From Clostridia bacterium (GTDB lineage Bacteria; Bacillota; TC1; UBA5767): a DNA stretch of 64,000 nt. A program made the translations under genes and the position numbers. The stretch's first letter is position 1, and the number at the start of each line of letters is the position of its first letter. Where the stretch lies: assembly GCA_030625965.1 (NCBI GenBank), contig DAOUPV010000003.1:38744-102743 (forward strand), read 5' to 3'. This document shows positions 10,750 through 20,054 of this stretch, one piece after another. The notes beneath the pieces were generated by a model. It saw only the letters and a program-made list of their open reading frames with translations, was not told the origin of the DNA and searched no databases.

Positions 10750-11451
10750 ATGATGCAGAAGATCAGCAGACGTCTGGAGACCATCGCCAGCATGCTAACA
10801 AAGGGAGATGTCGTTGTCGATGTAGGCACTGATCATGCTTACCTGCTCATAGTTCTGATGGAAGAGCATAAATTCACTAGAGCCATCGGTGTCGATGTGC
10901 ACCGGGGGCCGTATGAGGCTGCTATAGAAAATGTAGGTGCCAGTGAATATAAAGATAGCATCGAGATCCGCCTGGGAGACGGTCTGGGACCTGTAACTGC
11001 TGAAGAGATGGACAGAGTGGCCATCGCTGGCATGGGCGGATATACGATATGCAAGATTCTAAAGGAGTACCCGGAAAAAACCAGCAGGATAAATCAATTG
11101 GTTTTGCAGCCTCAGAGCTCGCCAGAGAGGGTGCGGAAACTGCTCTTTGAGTTGGGATTCGGCATAACCCAGGAACGCCTTTTGAAGGAAGATGGAAAGC
11201 TATATGTAGTCATATCTGCCTTGCGTGATGCCGGTATTCAGCAGCCATCTTGGGAAAATCTGCAAATCGGTCCTTATTTACTTGAAAACGGGTCTGAATA
11301 TTTAGTAGAATATATAGGAGATATGTTACATCATAAACAGTTTGTCCTAAACTCGATCAGAATGGCCAAAAAAGAGGAACTCGAAAAGATCAAAGGCTTG
11401 GAAGATGAGCTGGAACGGCTGAGAAAGCTGAAAAAACGGTATGATAATTAA
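10750..11451 (+). CDS. trmK: tRNA (adenine22-N1)-methyltransferase TrmK
   Basis: Rossmann motif VVDVGTDHAYLLIVL and MGGYTICKIL; location downstream of rpoD is conserved in Firmicutes. Confidence 0.92.
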   Translation: MMQKISRRLETIASMLTKGDVVVDVGTDHAYLLIVLMEEHKFTRAIGVDVHRGPYEAAIENVGASEYKDSIEIRLGDGLGPVTAEEMDRVAIAGMGGYTICKILKEYPEKTSRINQLVLQPQSSPERVRKLLFELGFGITQERLLKEDGKLYVVISALRDAGIQQPSWENLQIGPYLLENGSEYLVEYIGDMLHHKQFVLNSIRMAKKEELEKIKGLEDELERLRKLKKRYDN

Positions 11452-12538
11452 AGATGTAGTTAGTACGATTGAAGGAATCGCTCCAAAGCACTTGAAGGAA
11501 TCCTGGGACCATGTCGGCCTGATGTTAGGCGATATTGAACAGGAGATCGGAAGTGCTCTATTTGCGATGGACGTAACGGAAGAGATTGTTGACGAAGCAG
11601 TCCATGGTGGATACTCATTGATCGTAACCCATCATCCGTTCATTTTTGATGCTCTACAGAGCATCGATTACGCAACATGTAAAGGCAGGATGATCCGCAC
11701 GCTGATCAAGCACGACATAGCGGTCTACAGCGCCCATACCAATTTCGATGCCGCAGAATGCGGCGTGAGTGAAGCGCTGGCGAACCTTCTGGGACTTGTG
11801 AACCTAGAAAAGATGGGAAAATCTCCGCTGAATGCCTGTAAACTGGTATTCTTCATACCGACCGGAGACAAGGAAAGAGTTCTGACAAGTCTGTTTGAGG
11901 CAGGTGCCGGAACTTTTGATAAGTATGAAAACGCATCGTTCTCCATGCAGGGCCAGGGTTCTTTCAAACCGGGCGAGAACGCCAATCCGGCTATCGGTGA
12001 GCCGGGAGAGCAGGTTTACGTGGATGAGTACCGTGTTGAACTGCTTGTACCTAAGAACAGATTGGAACAGGTACTGACGGCGCTGTTTGATAACCACCCT
12101 TATGAAGAGGTGGCCTACGATGTCTATGAACTGTCCAACCGGAATCAGAATACGGGTATTGGACTTGTAGGTTCACTTGAAAATGAAATGACATTGATGT
12201 CTTTGGCGGGAGTCATAAAAGAAAGACTCCGTCTAACATATATACGCATCGTAGGTGATGCCGAACAAGCAATAACCAAGGTTGCAATCTGCGCAGGAGC
12301 TGGTAAACAGTATTACCGAAAATCCCAGGAAATGGGTGCTCAAGTGCTGATTACAGGAGATGTGGATTACCATACGGCACTGGATTGCCAGGCAGCCGGT
12401 ATGTGTCTGATTGATGCGACGCATTTTGCTACGGAAAGGCCTGCCATGGAATGGTTGTGCCAGTACGTCGGTGAGACGAACTCTATTCCGTGCGCATTTT
12501 CAGATTTCAGCCAAGACGCGATTAAGATCTTAGAGTAG
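11441..12538 (+). CDS. Nif3-like dinuclear metal center hexameric protein
   Basis: VTHHPFIFDA, YSAHTNFDAAECGVSEALA and VLITGDVDYHTALD metal ligands; 365 aa with YqfO-type insertion. Confidence 0.93.
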   Translation: MIIKDVVSTIEGIAPKHLKESWDHVGLMLGDIEQEIGSALFAMDVTEEIVDEAVHGGYSLIVTHHPFIFDALQSIDYATCKGRMIRTLIKHDIAVYSAHTNFDAAECGVSEALANLLGLVNLEKMGKSPLNACKLVFFIPTGDKERVLTSLFEAGAGTFDKYENASFSMQGQGSFKPGENANPAIGEPGEQVYVDEYRVELLVPKNRLEQVLTALFDNHPYEEVAYDVYELSNRNQNTGIGLVGSLENEMTLMSLAGVIKERLRLTYIRIVGDAEQAITKVAICAGAGKQYYRKSQEMGAQVLITGDVDYHTALDCQAAGMCLIDATHFATERPAMEWLCQYVGETNSIPCAFSDFSQDAIKILE

Positions 12539-12576
12539 GGATGTCCTACTCTTTTGTTTTCAAGCGGGGTGAGAAA

Positions 12577-13287
12577 ATGAACTATAACCAATTGTACGAG
12601 CTTCAGTGTATGCGCATCCGTCGGGAAGCTATGGAAAAAAGCTATCCCAGAGAAAGAGAGATGAAACTCCGTAGACGCAAGAAAGAATTGCTTACGGAAA
12701 AGCAGGACCTCATCCTTTTGGAAGAAAAGTTAAGATGCCAGATGAAGGATATCCACAGGTTGCAGGATGAAAAACAGACCATCGTGGAAGAGATCAGCAA
12801 GATCAATGAGGATCTCTATTCCAATCGCTTCACGGCAAAGGAATTGACCAGCATGCAGAACCGGCTGGAAAATCTGGAATCGACGCTCGCCAATCGCAAA
12901 GCCAGGATAGAAAAAGAGAATACTCAGCTAATGTCCAAGAAGTCAGGCCTCAAGGATCGGAAGAATGGTCTGGTCGACCGCATGAAGGACTATCAAGGCA
13001 AAGTGGAGGAATACCTGCAGGAGAGAAATCGCCTGTTGGAAAAACTGAAGCAGCTTGATGAACAGATTGTGGAGTTCGTCGGACAGCTAGGTGAGGAAGA
13101 GCGGGGATTCTACGACAATGAGAATACCAAGTTTGGCATTCAGATGTTGAGCATACTGAAAAAGGGCAGATTCTGTTCCAGCTGCAGCATGCTTTTGGAG
13201 ACGGATACCATTGGTGCGGTCAAGGCCAACCAGGGTGGTGTGCGTTGCCAGAGCTGTGATCGGGTAATCTATAATCTGGAAGAGTAA
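12577..13287 (+). CDS. Coiled-coil C4-type zinc ribbon protein
   Basis: Long heptad-rich coiled coil plus C-terminal CSSCSMLL...CQSCDRVIYN. RBS ggggtgag precedes the ATG at 12577. Confidence 0.85.
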   Translation: MNYNQLYELQCMRIRREAMEKSYPREREMKLRRRKKELLTEKQDLILLEEKLRCQMKDIHRLQDEKQTIVEEISKINEDLYSNRFTAKELTSMQNRLENLESTLANRKARIEKENTQLMSKKSGLKDRKNGLVDRMKDYQGKVEEYLQERNRLLEKLKQLDEQIVEFVGQLGEEERGFYDNENTKFGIQMLSILKKGRFCSSCSMLLETDTIGAVKANQGGVRCQSCDRVIYNLEE

Positions 13288-13339
13288 TCCTTTACATAGC
13301 GATAATATGTTATACTGTATATAGCATAAGGAGAAATTT

Positions 13340-13603
13340 ATGCAAATCAAACTACGTCTGCTGGGTTTTTTCCAGATGATGTTGGGCACGATGTACCTTG
13401 ATGTGGAACTCCCGCCGGATAGTACGGCGCACGATCTTTGGCAGGAGTTGGTTGGTCGTTATGTCCAGCTACAAAAGGAGGATATGAGTAAAATTGCGGG
13501 AATGTCCCTGAACGGTGAATACAAGTATGTTCAGGACTGGCCCGATGTTTTATTGCAGGATGGAGATGAGGTGGATCTCCTGACCCAAATGGGTGGTGGC
13601 TAA
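13340..13603 (+). CDS. MoaD/ThiS-family sulfur carrier-like protein
   Basis: 87 aa beta-grasp type, C-terminal DEVDLLTQMGGG; directly upstream of AOR. Confidence 0.88.
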   Translation: MQIKLRLLGFFQMMLGTMYLDVELPPDSTAHDLWQELVGRYVQLQKEDMSKIAGMSLNGEYKYVQDWPDVLLQDGDEVDLLTQMGGG

Positions 13604-13616
13604 AAGGGGGAAAAAG

Positions 13617-15521
13617 ATGGGAAAAACTGCTTGGATCGACCTGGCTGGCAAGACCGTTACTGTTCAGGAAACCGATCCTCAACTGATATTGGATTATGTA
13701 GGTAGCAGAGGTATTGCTGCCAAGATACTGTATGACCATGTAGGGACAGAGGTTAAACCTTTCGATCCGGAGAATCTGCTGATATTTTCTACTGGTCCAT
13801 TCACGGGTACGCCGTGGCCGTCCGCTGCCCGTTATACGGTAACCGCAAAATCGCCGGCAACAGGTGCATACGGTTACTCAAACAGCTCCGGCTTCTTCGG
13901 ACCGGAAATGAAAAAGGCCGGATACGATGTGCTGATTTTCGATGGAAAATCAGAAGAACCGGTCTATGTGATGATTGAAGACGATACGATTGAAATACTT
14001 GATGCCAGTGAGTATTGGGGTAAGGAAACCGGAGAAGTGGAGAAGACGCTTCGGGAAACCTATACTGGTAGCCGTGTGGCCTCAATCGGTCCGGCCGGAG
14101 AGAATTTGGTCTCTTGTGCTTCCGTGATCAACGATTATGGGCGTGCAGCCGGTAGAACGGGGATGGGCGCGGTCATGGGCGATAAGAAGCTGAAAGCCGT
14201 AGTCGTGAAATCCACTGAAAAGAAGCCTACCAACAAGAATTTCATGAATGTAGTCCGTCGGGTTACTCCTTTGGTAAAAGACCACCCAGGAGCCAAGGAC
14301 TACACAGAATGGGGCACAGTTATCCTGCTGAACTACAAGAACAAGGGTGGTGACAACCCGGCCAAGAACCATGCCTATGGACAGTTCCCGTTCGGTGATG
14401 AACTCAATGCCCAGGCAATCAAGAAATATACAAAAAAAACTGGCGGATGCTATGCTTGTTCCATCAAGTGTGCCCGTTTTACTGAAGTGAAGGACGGGCC
14501 ATTTAAGACACCGCTCCAGGAAGGTCCGGAGTATGAGACAGCCAATGCGTTGGGACCCAACGTCTGGAACAAGAATCCGGAGTTGCTCATCTACTGCAAC
14601 AAGCTATGCAACGAGATGGGCATCGATACCATATCGGTCGGTGTGATGATCGCCTTCGCCATGGAGGCTAAAGAGAAAGGCCTGCTGACGGATGATAACT
14701 ACAATCTGGAGTGGGGCGATGCAGACACCATCAAGGGCTTGATCGAGGACATTGCTAAGCGCCACGGAAAAGTGGGCCAGCTTCTGGCCGACGGTGTAAA
14801 GAATGCAGGGGAAACCTTGGGCGGCGGAGCCGAAGATTTCGCGTTGCATTGCAAGAATGTGGAAATCCCCAGACAGGATGGACGTGTTCTGAAGGGAATG
14901 GCCCTAGGCCACGCAACTTCCAACCGGGGTGCAGACCATCTGTACGCCTTGGCGACCATCGACCTGACCGGAAACATGGACGTGGTAAGCAAGGTGCCTG
15001 AACTGGCGGCCTGCGGACCGGAACTGATGGATACAACCAAGGAAGATTACAAGGCTGTCATGGTGCGCTGGACAGAGGTCTGTAACGCACTGGCGGATGC
15101 TCTGGGCATCTGCAAATTCGCCTTTACTGAAACCTATGCCATCATGCCGAAGGACCTGGCTGAAGGATTGCGTGCACTGGGCATTGATATGACCGAGGAA
15201 GCACTGTTCCGAGCGGGCCAGCGGATTATTAATCTGGAGCGTATGTACAACGTACGACATGGCTTCAGAAAGATAGATGACATGTTGCCCAAGCGGTTCC
15301 TCGAAGAGCCTTTGGATGTCTACGTACACCCTGAAGACATCGAAAAGGTTTCCAGAGACGAAGCTGAACTGGTTCATAAAGGACTCATGGTGGACCTGGA
15401 ACCTATGCTGGATGAGTATTACAAGCTTGGTAAATGGGATGAGGAAGGGATTCCCAGCGAAGAGCGTTTACGCGAGCTGGGATTGGACGAATGCCTAAAA
15501 GACCTGCCACAAGGCAAATAA
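13617..15521 (+). CDS. Aldehyde:ferredoxin oxidoreductase (tungsten pterin enzyme)
   Basis: LAGKTVTVQETDPQ N-terminus, GFFGPEMKKAGYDVLIFDGKSEEPVYVMI, ASIGPAGENLVSCASVINDYGRAAGRTGMGAVMGDKKLKAVVV, TGGCYACSIKCARF. ATG at 13617 after aaaaggggg. Confidence 0.95.
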   Translation: MGKTAWIDLAGKTVTVQETDPQLILDYVGSRGIAAKILYDHVGTEVKPFDPENLLIFSTGPFTGTPWPSAARYTVTAKSPATGAYGYSNSSGFFGPEMKKAGYDVLIFDGKSEEPVYVMIEDDTIEILDASEYWGKETGEVEKTLRETYTGSRVASIGPAGENLVSCASVINDYGRAAGRTGMGAVMGDKKLKAVVVKSTEKKPTNKNFMNVVRRVTPLVKDHPGAKDYTEWGTVILLNYKNKGGDNPAKNHAYGQFPFGDELNAQAIKKYTKKTGGCYACSIKCARFTEVKDGPFKTPLQEGPEYETANALGPNVWNKNPELLIYCNKLCNEMGIDTISVGVMIAFAMEAKEKGLLTDDNYNLEWGDADTIKGLIEDIAKRHGKVGQLLADGVKNAGETLGGGAEDFALHCKNVEIPRQDGRVLKGMALGHATSNRGADHLYALATIDLTGNMDVVSKVPELAACGPELMDTTKEDYKAVMVRWTEVCNALADALGICKFAFTETYAIMPKDLAEGLRALGIDMTEEALFRAGQRIINLERMYNVRHGFRKIDDMLPKRFLEEPLDVYVHPEDIEKVSRDEAELVHKGLMVDLEPMLDEYYKLGKWDEEGIPSEERLRELGLDECLKDLPQGK

Positions 15522-15534
15522 TATACAACTGACG

Positions 15535-15575
15535 AAATGGCTATCTTCAGATAGCCATTTTATTTTTCATTTCTT
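15535..15575 (+). terminator. Terminator after AOR
   Basis: aaatggctatc-ttca-gatagccattt then ttattttt. Confidence 0.88.
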
Positions 15576-15647
15576 TAGAATTGAAATGGTTCTTGGACTT
15601 GTAAAAGACTTGGTTCTCAACTATAATTCAGTAGTGGCAAAGGAGGG

Positions 15648-16055
15648 ATGAAAATGAACATAGCTTTTTTTCTGTTGCCGAAAAACGACGTGATTGTTTT
15701 AGATAAGGATTCGACCATAAGACAAGCTCTGGAAAAGATGGAATATCACGGGTATACCGCGGTTCCGGTAATTGATGAGGAAGGCAGATATGTCAATACC
15801 TTGACAGAAGGTGACATTCTCTGGAAAATCAAGAAGACCAGGGGGCTTAATTTCGATACGACCAGTAAGTATTTCATCAAGGATATCGAACGCAGACGCA
15901 AAATCAAGGCCGTTTCCATCAATTCCGATATGATGGACCTGTTGGAATTGGTTAAGGGACAGAACTTTGTGCCAGTGGTGGACGATCAGGATGTTTTTAT
16001 CGGTATAGTTAGAAGAAGCGAGATTATCTCGTATTATTTCGATCAGATAAAATAG
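15648..16055 (+). CDS. CBS domain-containing protein
   Basis: Two CBS repeats (STIRQALEKMEYHGYTAVPVIDEEGRYVNTLTEGDIL ... FVPVVDDQDVFIGIVRRSEII). Confidence 0.88.
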   Translation: MKMNIAFFLLPKNDVIVLDKDSTIRQALEKMEYHGYTAVPVIDEEGRYVNTLTEGDILWKIKKTRGLNFDTTSKYFIKDIERRRKIKAVSINSDMMDLLELVKGQNFVPVVDDQDVFIGIVRRSEIISYYFDQIK

Positions 16056-16063
16056 GTGAGAAG

Positions 16064-17239
16064 ATGAATATATTTGAAGAATCAGTATTAGTACACAAGA
16101 AGTATAAGGGTAAAATTGCCATCAAGAGCAAGATGCCCCTTGAGAACAGTAAGGATCTGAGTCTAGCTTACACACCTGGTGTGGCAGAGCCTTGTCGGGA
16201 AATCGCCAAGGACGAGATGCTAGCTTACGAGTATACCAGCAAGGGTAATCTGGTAGCCATCGTCAGCGACGGTACTGCAGTCTTGGGATTGGGTGATATC
16301 GGCGGGCAGGCGAGCATGCCTGTCATGGAGGGGAAAGCCATCCTCTTCAAAGAGTTCGGCGATGTCGATGCGTTCCCAATCTGTCTTTCAACCAAAGATC
16401 CGGATGAAATCGTAGCTGTCGTCAAGGCGATTGCCCCTACATTCGGAGGTATCAATATCGAGGATATATCTGCCCCGGCCTGCTTCGAAATCGAACGCAG
16501 ACTAAAGGCTGAGTTATCGATACCGGTATTCCATGACGATCAGCATGGTACGGCCGTGGTAACCCTGGCAGCCCTGATCAATTCCCTTCGAGTCATTGAA
16601 AAGGACATGAATGACGTAAAAATCGTAATCAACGGTGCCGGTGCTGCCGGTATCGCGATTGCCAAGCTGCTATTGCAGGAAGGTGCTGAGCATCTGGTCT
16701 TGTGTGACCGTAGCGGTATCTTGTATGTGGACAGACCGGAAGGCATGAACGAGGCCAAGACCGAGATTGCGACCAGGACCAACAAAGAAAACCTGCGAGG
16801 CGGACTTGCGGAAGCTATGAAAGGTTCCGATGTATTCATCGGGGTATCTTCTAAGGATGTCGTTTCCGAGGAAATGGCTGCTTCGATGAATGATTGCTCC
16901 ATCGTGATGGCCATGGCCAATCCGGATCCGGAAATAACCCCGGCGCTGGCTAAAAAGGCGGGTGCTTGCATCGTGTGTACTGGACGTAGCGACTATCCCA
17001 ACCAGGTGAACAATGTATTGGCTTTCCCGGGAATTTTCAGAGGTGCACTTGATGTGATGGCAACGGATATCAACGAGGAAATGAAGGTGGCGGCAGCTCA
17101 TGCCATCGCCGACATGGTAAAACCGGAGCAACTGTCCGCTGATTATGTAATTCCTGAGGCACTGAATAAGGAAATCGGAATTGTGGTCGGTGAGAAGGTG
17201 GCCGAGGCAGCTATAAAGAGTGGTGTAGCTAGAAAATAA
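16064..17239 (+). CDS. NAD(P)-dependent malic enzyme
   Basis: LSLAYTPGVAEPCREIAKD, VFHDDQHGTAVVTLAAL, INGAGAAGIAIAKLLL, GRSDYPNQVNNVLAFPGIFRGALD. Confidence 0.96.
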   Translation: MNIFEESVLVHKKYKGKIAIKSKMPLENSKDLSLAYTPGVAEPCREIAKDEMLAYEYTSKGNLVAIVSDGTAVLGLGDIGGQASMPVMEGKAILFKEFGDVDAFPICLSTKDPDEIVAVVKAIAPTFGGINIEDISAPACFEIERRLKAELSIPVFHDDQHGTAVVTLAALINSLRVIEKDMNDVKIVINGAGAAGIAIAKLLLQEGAEHLVLCDRSGILYVDRPEGMNEAKTEIATRTNKENLRGGLAEAMKGSDVFIGVSSKDVVSEEMAASMNDCSIVMAMANPDPEITPALAKKAGACIVCTGRSDYPNQVNNVLAFPGIFRGALDVMATDINEEMKVAAAHAIADMVKPEQLSADYVIPEALNKEIGIVVGEKVAEAAIKSGVARK

Positions 17240-17240
17240 A

Positions 17241-17272
17241 AAATAGCTGGTTCCTAGGAACCAGCTTTTTCT
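17241..17272. terminator. Bidirectional terminator between convergent genes
   Basis: Perfect palindrome agctggttcctaggaaccagct (17245-17266) flanked by A-run and T-run. Confidence 0.88.
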
Positions 17273-17277
17273 TTAAA

Positions 17278-17646
17278 TTATTTCATTTTTTCAGGATTGG
17301 TGCGGAATGGTCTGCAAGTGGCAGCTCTAGTGGTATAAGTGCCTTTCAGATCATATTTGTCGGAAAGCATTGCAATCACATCGTAAGTAGTTTTCTGTGC
17401 TGCTTCAATATCCACTTCACCAAAAGAGTCAGTGTTTTTGTTTTTTGGGTAATAGCAGGTGGCATAAACTTCAGACGAGTCTTTGGCTACATCGAAGACG
17501 CTATCTTGGATGACCAGGAAAACACCGCCTATAAGACAAGTGCCGGAAGGTAGGAAATTTCTGTCAATAGTGAACTCGAAATCAATGTTTTCAACAGAGT
17601 TCAGGTTATTAGAGCAAACGAAATTAATGAGATACTTCTGTTTCAT
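17278..17646 (-). CDS. Hypothetical protein, 122 aa
   Basis: Minus-strand ORF with its own RBS (aaaggaga, reverse strand), promoter-like TTGCAT-17-TATAAT and shared bidirectional terminator. No family recognised. Confidence 0.75.
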   Translation of the reverse strand: MKQKYLINFVCSNNLNSVENIDFEFTIDRNFLPSGTCLIGGVFLVIQDSVFDVAKDSSEVYATCYYPKNKNTDSFGEVDIEAAQKTTYDVIAMLSDKYDLKGTYTTRAATCRPFRTNPEKMK

Positions 17647-17711
17647 ATGAATCTCCTTTCAGATTATAATTCATTATAACGAGAAAGCTAGTTCAATGCA
17701 AACTAAAAGGG

Positions 17712-18320
17712 GTGAGGAAGATCAGCAAAGATTCATACAGAACCGTTGATAAGGAATGCGAATCCCGCCTGGTCATCGAACGGTCTGAATTTATTGCCAA
17801 AGTTAAGCGTGTGAAACGGGAAGACGAGGCTAAGGAATGGATCAAATCCATAAAAACCGAGCACCGGGATGCGACCCACAACTGCAGCGCCTATGTAATA
17901 GGTGTTGACAGGGAGCATCAATTCTACGATGACAACGGAGAACCTCACGGTACGGCTGGACGACCCATCCTGGGCGCCATTGATTCACTGGAGCTGACCA
18001 ATGTGGCCGTGGTGGTCACCAGACATTTCGGTGGCAAGAAGTTGGGTGTGCGTGGACTGATCGAGGCTTACGGGCAGGTTGCCCATGATGCACTGGTGGC
18101 AAGTGACCCCGTTATCGTGCTCATCACTAGGGAAGTCCATATCAAGGCGGATTACAAGCATGTGGACCGGATCCATTATCTGATTCAGGAAAACGGTGCC
18201 AAAATACTGGGTGAGACGTTCCTGGTTGACGTAGAGATAAAGGTTGCCATTGTTAGAAACCAAGCAGAGGATTTTGCGGGATGTATCAAAGCGTTTGCCA
18301 AAGAAGTAACCGTCATATAG
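17712..18320 (+). CDS. YigZ/IMPACT family protein
   Basis: SEFIAKVKRVKREDEAKEWI, DDNGEPHGTAGRPIL, VVTRHFGGKKLGVRGLIEAYG; GTG start after ggggtg. Confidence 0.93.
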   Translation: MRKISKDSYRTVDKECESRLVIERSEFIAKVKRVKREDEAKEWIKSIKTEHRDATHNCSAYVIGVDREHQFYDDNGEPHGTAGRPILGAIDSLELTNVAVVVTRHFGGKKLGVRGLIEAYGQVAHDALVASDPVIVLITREVHIKADYKHVDRIHYLIQENGAKILGETFLVDVEIKVAIVRNQAEDFAGCIKAFAKEVTVI

Positions 18321-18358
18321 AATAGGTCTAGAATTGTCCGATTGCAGGAGACCAAGAC

Positions 18359-19057
18359 ATGTACTATACTAATAAAGATATAATCCGGTATGAAGGCGGT
18401 GCCTTCACCGAAGTGTGCGATAAAGTGATCATGGAGGATGAAATCGAGGTGCTCTGTGGCCAGGACTTGCTGGGTCGATATCCCTGCACCGACAAGGAGC
18501 GGGACCTGTTGGCTCTGGGACTGGCCTACAGCCATGGCTATCAGGTGGACGCAGAGACTCCAGCACAGGTGGCGGGAAAACGTGTTCAGCTGCCTGAATT
18601 GGCGCTGCGTAGCAATATTGGAGTAATCATCCAATCTGATTTATCTTATGAAGCGGAGCTCCTATTGGAGAATATGCAGCAGTTAAGGGATATGCCCGGT
18701 CTGTTCACGGAAACCGGCGGAACCCATAACGGCGCATTGATCTATCGGGGAGAGCTGAAGATATGGTCGGAAGACATCAGCCGGCATTGCATGGTAGACA
18801 AGCTGATCGGGGCGGCCCTGCGTAACAATTGGGCATTTTCTGAGTTGGCCATATTGCTCAGTTGTCGTGTTTCGGATAGCATCATAAAAAAGCTTATAGT
18901 AGCGGGTATGCCCATCGTGGTCTCCATGTCTGCCGTTACAGACAAGGCCATTGAGATGGCATCAACCCAGGGAGTGACATTAGCCGGTTTCGCACGTGGG
19001 AAACGGATGAATATATATACTGGAAAAAGGATAGGAAAAGGTGAGGAACGTGATTAA
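18359..19057 (+). CDS. FdhD-family sulfurtransferase-like protein lacking the canonical CxxC
   Basis: C-terminal FdhD signature TETGGTHNGALIYRGELKIWSEDISRHCMVDKLIGAAL ... CRVSDSIIKKLIVAGMPIVVSMSAVTDKAIEMASTQGVTLAGFARGKRMNIYT. Position of the CGxCG loop reads RSNIGVII. Confidence 0.82.
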   Translation: MYYTNKDIIRYEGGAFTEVCDKVIMEDEIEVLCGQDLLGRYPCTDKERDLLALGLAYSHGYQVDAETPAQVAGKRVQLPELALRSNIGVIIQSDLSYEAELLLENMQQLRDMPGLFTETGGTHNGALIYRGELKIWSEDISRHCMVDKLIGAALRNNWAFSELAILLSCRVSDSIIKKLIVAGMPIVVSMSAVTDKAIEMASTQGVTLAGFARGKRMNIYTGKRIGKGEERD

Positions 19058-19406
19058 AGATATAGCTAAGGAACTGGCGGATGCCATTGTGGGTTCCAAG
19101 GAGTACGCCGAATACAAAAAGGCCAGAACGGACCTGGAAAAGGATGAAGAGAACTTTGAAATTCTAGAAGAGCTTCGTCAAAGACAATGGGAAATACAGC
19201 TGGATGCCATGATTGGCAAGGATGCACCGTTTGTAGAAATGGAAGAAGTGGATGAGATTTATTCCAGTGTTGTGGATAATGAAAAAATCAACCAGTTCCT
19301 TATGGCGGAATACCGTTTTACCAAGGTGCTGACTGAAGTGCAGAATATTTTACTCGAGTCTATCGAGTCGACCAAAAAGAACAACGAGAATATGTCGTTG
19401 CATTAG
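19041..19406 (+). CDS. YlbF/YmcA family protein
   Basis: Small all-helical protein, ADAIVGSKEYAEYKKARTDLEKDEE ... EYRFTKVLTEVQNIL; GTG start. Confidence 0.8.
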   Translation: MRNVIKDIAKELADAIVGSKEYAEYKKARTDLEKDEENFEILEELRQRQWEIQLDAMIGKDAPFVEMEEVDEIYSSVVDNEKINQFLMAEYRFTKVLTEVQNILLESIESTKKNNENMSLH

Positions 19407-19415
19407 GAGAAGAAG

Positions 19416-20039
19416 ATGTTTAAATTATTTCGTAATAAAAAGGTCATGAAGCTGATTGTCGGTTTTGTGGCTCTTTCATTTCTAGGCGGGTTTGTAGGTT
19501 CCTTTGCGGTACGTTCCTTGGGTCAGCTCGATGAACCGGAACCGCAGGAAAATGACTTCGCGGAACAGCTTTCAGATATGATAGACCAGATGGAAGATGA
19601 TCTGGTATATTATACTTCTGCTACTGAAGTGGATCCGGACAATGTTGACAACTACATACTGCTGGGAGACACCTATTACGATATCGCCGGACTCAGAAGC
19701 GGTTATTACGGTGAAGACGTGACAGATTATCTGCAGCAGGCAAGGGATAGCTACACGACTGCTTATGAACTCGATGCGAGCAGGAAGAATCTGATGCTGT
19801 CCATCGCCATGGTGGAAACGGCGCTCAGCGACTTCACAGAGGCCTCATCCTACTACGAATCTTTCCTGGCGGAATATCCGGAATCATTCGAAGCCAATGC
19901 ACTCTATACCCAGATGCTGGCGTTGTCTGAAGAAACGGACCAGGCTCAGGAGTGGCTAGCGAAAACTAAGGAACTGGCAATCAGTGACGAGGAACTTGAT
20001 ATCGTGGAACAGTTGGACGGGATAGTCAATCCTTCCTAA
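19416..20039 (+). CDS. Membrane-anchored tetratricopeptide repeat protein
   Basis: N-terminal TM (VMKLIVGFVALSFLGGFVGSF) and TPR-like repeats (NYILLGDTYYDIAGL..., SYYESFLAEYPESFEANALYTQMLAL). Confidence 0.8.
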   Translation: MFKLFRNKKVMKLIVGFVALSFLGGFVGSFAVRSLGQLDEPEPQENDFAEQLSDMIDQMEDDLVYYTSATEVDPDNVDNYILLGDTYYDIAGLRSGYYGEDVTDYLQQARDSYTTAYELDASRKNLMLSIAMVETALSDFTEASSYYESFLAEYPESFEANALYTQMLALSEETDQAQEWLAKTKELAISDEELDIVEQLDGIVNPS

Positions 20040-20054
20040 TGAGGTGAAGATAAG

